Source: Pseudaeromonas paramecii
Lineage (GTDB): Bacteria > Pseudomonadota > Gammaproteobacteria > Enterobacterales > Aeromonadaceae
NCBI RefSeq assembly: GCF_039540575.1
Contig: NZ_BAABFC010000025.1
Location: forward strand, 1-64,000
Direction of reading: 5' to 3'
Length of the DNA stretch: 64,000 bases
Positions 61,516 through 64,000 of this stretch are shown piece after piece. The translations under genes and the position numbers were made by a program. The number at the start of each line of letters is the position of its first letter. Positions within the stretch are counted from its first letter, which is position 1. Below the pieces are notes generated by a model that was given only the letters and a program-made list of their open reading frames with translations, did not search any database and was not told the DNA's origin.

Positions 61516-61550
61516 AACCGTGTCCAAGCAAGGGTGAAACGGGTTTGAGC

Positions 61551-61566
61551 CGTTTCACGTGAAACA
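61551..61566. promoter_or_regulatory. parS: parS site between avtA and glyS
   Basis: CGTTTCACGTGAAACA matches parS at 15 of 16 positions, with the whole 14-bp palindromic core GTTTCACGTGAAAC. It lies between the glyS terminator and the avtA start, about 6 kb from the site in recF. Next to it, GTGAAACGG and CCGTTTCAC (61535-61558) form a further inverted repeat. Confidence 0.85.
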
Positions 61567-61571
61567 AAAAA

Positions 61572-61594
61572 CAAAAAGGGCCCTGACGGGCCCG
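61572..61594 (-). terminator. glyQS terminator
   Basis: GGGCCC (61578-61583) pairs with GGGCCC (61588-61593) over TGAC; A-rich sequence to the left gives the minus-strand T tract (61561-61577). It lies 17 bp past the glyS stop. Confidence 0.82.
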
Positions 61595-61610
61595 TTCGAT
61601 TAACGCAGGC

Positions 61611-63683
61611 TTACTGCTGCAGCACGGAAATATCCGCCACCTGGAGGAATAGGTTACGCAGCTGATTGAGCAGGGCCAATCGGTTATTGCGCAGTGCCAG
61701 ATCCTCGGCCATCACCATCACCTTGTCGAAGAAGGCATCCACCGGCTCGCGCAGGGCGGCCAGGGCGGTGAGGGCTTGCTGATAGTCACCGGCGGCGAAG
61801 CAGGGGGCCAGCTCACTCTGCAGCTGAGCCAGCTTGGCCGCCAGGGCCTGTTCGCTGGCATCCTGCAGCAGGGCGCTGTCAATCTGCTCCGGCAGGGCAC
61901 CTTCCACCTTGGCCAGAATGTTGGAAACCCGCTTGTTGGCGGCCGCCAGGGCCTCGGCCGCATCCAGGCTGCGGAAGTGGTTCACCGCCTTGACCCGACG
62001 GTCGAAGTCCAGTGGACGGGTGGGACGACGAGCCAGTACCGCCATGATCACATCGGCACTGATGCCTTCATCCTGGTAGGCGGCACGGAAGCGGGCCAGC
62101 ATGAAGTCGATGACCTCATCGGCAACCTGGGTGTTGGACAGCTTGGCACCGTACAACTCAACCGCCTTGGCCACCAGACCGGCCAGGTCCAAGTCCAGCT
62201 GCTTCTCGACACAGATACGCAGGGCGCCGATGGCGGCACGGCGCAGGGCGAAGGGATCCTTGTCCCCCTTGGGGGCCTGGCCGATGCCGAAGATACCCAC
62301 CAGGGTATCCAGCTTGTCGGCGATGGCCACGGCACAGGCCACCAGGCCGGTGGGCAGGGCATCGCCGGCGAAGCGCGGCATGTACTGCTCGTTGAGCGCC
62401 ACCGCCACATCTTCGGCTTCGCCGTCGTGGCGGGCGTAGTGCATGCCCATGACCCCCTGGGTGTCGGTGAATTCCATCACCATGTTGGTCATGAGGTCAC
62501 ACTTGGACAGCAGGCCGGCGCGGGTGGCGTGCTCCACATCGGCACCGATTTGCGGTGCGATATAGGCGGCCAGCTCAGCGATGCGGACGGACTTGTCCTT
62601 CAGGGTGCCGAGCTGCTGCTGGAACAGCACGGTAGCCAGGCTCTCCAGGCGGGCGGCCAGCGGCTGCTTCTTGTCGGTCTTGAAGAAGAACTCGGCGTCA
62701 GACAGACGGGGGCGAACCACCCGCTCGTTACCGCCGATGACCTGACTAGGGTCCTTGGATTCGATGTTGCTGATGAAGATGAAGTTGGGCAGCAGCTTGC
62801 CGGCCTGGTCGTAGACCGGGAAGTACTTCTGGTCGCCCTTCATGGTGTGCACCAGCGCCTCGGCCGGTACCTCCAGGAAACGCTCTTCAAAGGCGGCGGT
62901 CAGCAGCACGGGCCATTCCACCAGGGAGGTCACTTCCTCCAGCAGGGCGTCATCCAGATCGGCAATGCCGCCCAGACGGCTGGCCTCGGCCTCTATGCTG
63001 GTCTTGATGAAGGCCTTGCGGCGATGGAAGTCGGCAATGACCTTGCCTTTTTCTTCCAGCAGGGCCGGGTACTGATCGGCATGGGTGAGCTCGAATTCGG
63101 CTTCGCCCATGAAGCGGTGACCACGCACCAGACGGGCGGATTGCAGACCCAGGACTTCGCCGGGGATCAGCTCGCCACCCATCAGCATGCACAGGGTGTG
63201 CACCGGACGGACAAACTGGGTGCGTTCGGCACCCCAACGCATCAGCTTGGGGATCGGCAGACCGGCCAGGGCGGTGGCGACCATGGCGGGGATCAGCTCG
63301 ACGGTGGGACGCCCCACCACCTTGGCGCGATGCACCAGCCATACGCCCTTGTCGGTGACCAGGCGGTCGGCCTGAGCGGCTTCGATGCCGCAGCCACGGG
63401 CCCAGCCTTCGGCGGCCTTGGTGGGCTTGCCATCGGCGTCAAAGGCGGCGGATACCGCCGGGCCGCGCTTCTCCACTTCCTTGTCCGGCTGCGCACAAGC
63501 CAGCTGCTGCACCTTGAGGGCCAGACGGCGGGGCGCGGCGAACCACTCCAGGCTGGTGAAGGCCAGATCGGCCTTGGTCAGCTCGGCGGTAAAGTTGTCG
63601 GCAAAGGCTTCGGCCAGCTTGCGCAGGGCCTTGGGGGGCAGCTCTTCGGTGCCCAGTTCAATCAAGAGGGTGTCGGTAACCAT
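61611..63683 (-). CDS. glyS: Glycine--tRNA ligase beta subunit
   Basis: The 690-residue beta subunit of the alpha2beta2 glycyl-tRNA synthetase (bacterial type), which binds the tRNA. Starts MVTDTLLIELGTEELPPKALRKLAEAFADNF; GDQKYFPV, SNIESKDP, GNERVVRPRLSDAEFFFKTD and a C-terminal anticodon-binding domain are typical. ATG 63683 is used, overlapping the end of glyQ closely; GTG at 63689 is also possible. Confidence 0.98.
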   Translation of the reverse strand: MVTDTLLIELGTEELPPKALRKLAEAFADNFTAELTKADLAFTSLEWFAAPRRLALKVQQLACAQPDKEVEKRGPAVSAAFDADGKPTKAAEGWARGCGIEAAQADRLVTDKGVWLVHRAKVVGRPTVELIPAMVATALAGLPIPKLMRWGAERTQFVRPVHTLCMLMGGELIPGEVLGLQSARLVRGHRFMGEAEFELTHADQYPALLEEKGKVIADFHRRKAFIKTSIEAEASRLGGIADLDDALLEEVTSLVEWPVLLTAAFEERFLEVPAEALVHTMKGDQKYFPVYDQAGKLLPNFIFISNIESKDPSQVIGGNERVVRPRLSDAEFFFKTDKKQPLAARLESLATVLFQQQLGTLKDKSVRIAELAAYIAPQIGADVEHATRAGLLSKCDLMTNMVMEFTDTQGVMGMHYARHDGEAEDVAVALNEQYMPRFAGDALPTGLVACAVAIADKLDTLVGIFGIGQAPKGDKDPFALRRAAIGALRICVEKQLDLDLAGLVAKAVELYGAKLSNTQVADEVIDFMLARFRAAYQDEGISADVIMAVLARRPTRPLDFDRRVKAVNHFRSLDAAEALAAANKRVSNILAKVEGALPEQIDSALLQDASEQALAAKLAQLQSELAPCFAAGDYQQALTALAALREPVDAFFDKVMVMAEDLALRNNRLALLNQLRNLFLQVADISVLQQ

Positions 63684-63685
63684 GC

Positions 63686-64000
63686 TCACACCTTTTCCTT
63701 ACACATGGGGAAGCCCAGGGCCTCGCGGGCGGCGTAATAGGCTTCTGCCACCGCCTTGGAGAGGGTCCGGATGCGCAGTATGTAGCGCTGCCGCTCGGTG
63801 ACCGAGATGGCATGGCGGGCATCCAGCAGGTTGAAGGCATGGGCCGCCTTGAGGATCCGCTCGTAGGCGGGCAAGGGCAGCGGGGTTTCCAGGGCCAGCA
63901 GGTGCTGACACTCCTTCTCGCACTGATCGAACATCTGGAACAGGAAGGGCACATCGGCGTGTTCGAAGTTGTAGGTGGATTGTTCCACCTCGTTCTGATG
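63686..64000 (-). CDS. glyQ: Glycine--tRNA ligase alpha subunit (3' part, runs off the window)
   Basis: The C-terminal third of the catalytic alpha subunit. EQSTYNFEHADVPFLFQMF, PLPLPAYERILKAAHAFNLLDARHAISVTERQRYILRIRTLSKAVAEAYYAAREALGFPMC is almost identical in pattern to E. coli GlyQ. The gene begins beyond the right edge. Its stop nearly abuts glyS, as in other species. Confidence 0.97.
   Translation of the reverse strand, partial: HQNEVEQSTYNFEHADVPFLFQMFDQCEKECQHLLALETPLPLPAYERILKAAHAFNLLDARHAISVTERQRYILRIRTLSKAVAEAYYAAREALGFPMCKEKV

Noticed and set aside
61776..63737. 653-codon frame opposite glyS
   Set aside because: Antisense shadow of glyS; the real gene has full family motifs on the other strand.

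Overview
The window is a chromosomal replication-origin region of a gammaproteobacterium with high GC content (about 60%, judged by eye). Gene order glmU-(glmR)-glmS, atpIBEFHAGDC, parAB, rsmG, mnmG, oriC, mioC, and the divergent pair rpmH-rnpA-yidD-yidC-mnmE / dnaA-dnaN-recF-gyrB, followed by avtA and glyQS, is the classic oriC neighbourhood of this class. An earP-efp pair with an Arg32-type EF-P, a glmR regulator beside glmS and Dam-type GATC clusters fit a marine relative of Aeromonadales (Oceanimonas/Zobellella/Oceanisphaera-like). The genus is an inference and cannot be settled from the sequence alone.

Layout. 1-1.97 kb: a scarred mobile region at the attTn7 site, with a truncated tnsA 25 bp downstream of glmS, IS3-family-like terminal repeats and a periplasmic amidohydrolase. 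1.97-9.4 kb: glmS and glmR, then an outward-facing three-gene membrane export operon (AI-2E family, HlyD adaptor, DUF2955 membrane protein), then glmU. 9.4-16.4 kb: the complete F1Fo ATP synthase operon. 16.5-21.7 kb: parB, parA, rsmG, mnmG, oriC (three 13-mers, DnaA boxes, about 20 GATC sites) and mioC. 21.8-23.6 kb: efp and earP. 23.7-24.6 kb: a DMT transporter. 24.7-30.6 kb: an arsenic operon that combines Acr3 arsenite efflux, an ArsC-ArsR fusion, a dual-specificity-type phosphatase, a permease/thioredoxin pair and the GAPDH-ArsJ organoarsenical pathway. 30.6-35.1 kb: flgH-flgP-flgT plus a fourth unknown gene, and a divergent pair coding for a degenerate histidine-kinase-like membrane protein and a receiver-less winged-helix regulator. 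35.1-40.4 kb: an OmpA-like lipoprotein, pqiABC and a degenerate GGDEF protein. 40.6-47.8 kb: pyrC, a Sua5-type protein, the DabA/DabB inorganic-carbon pump and its divergent LysR regulator. 47.8-58.1 kb: mnmE to rpmH and dnaA to gyrB. 58.1-64 kb: a PAS-GGDEF cyclase with a receiver-CheX-like protein, avtA, glyS and the 3' part of glyQ.

How it works together. The core is replication and segregation (DnaA, DnaN, RecF, GyrB, ParA, ParB and three parS-like sites at 54974, 55598 and 61551), translation and tRNA modification (MnmE/MnmG, EF-P/EarP, L34, RnpA, GlyQS) and cell-envelope precursor supply (GlmU/GlmS under probable GlmR control). The accessory blocks inserted between these are arsenic detoxification, bicarbonate uptake, outer-membrane flagellar ring parts and lipid-transport PqiABC. 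I saw no rRNA, tRNA or CRISPR array.
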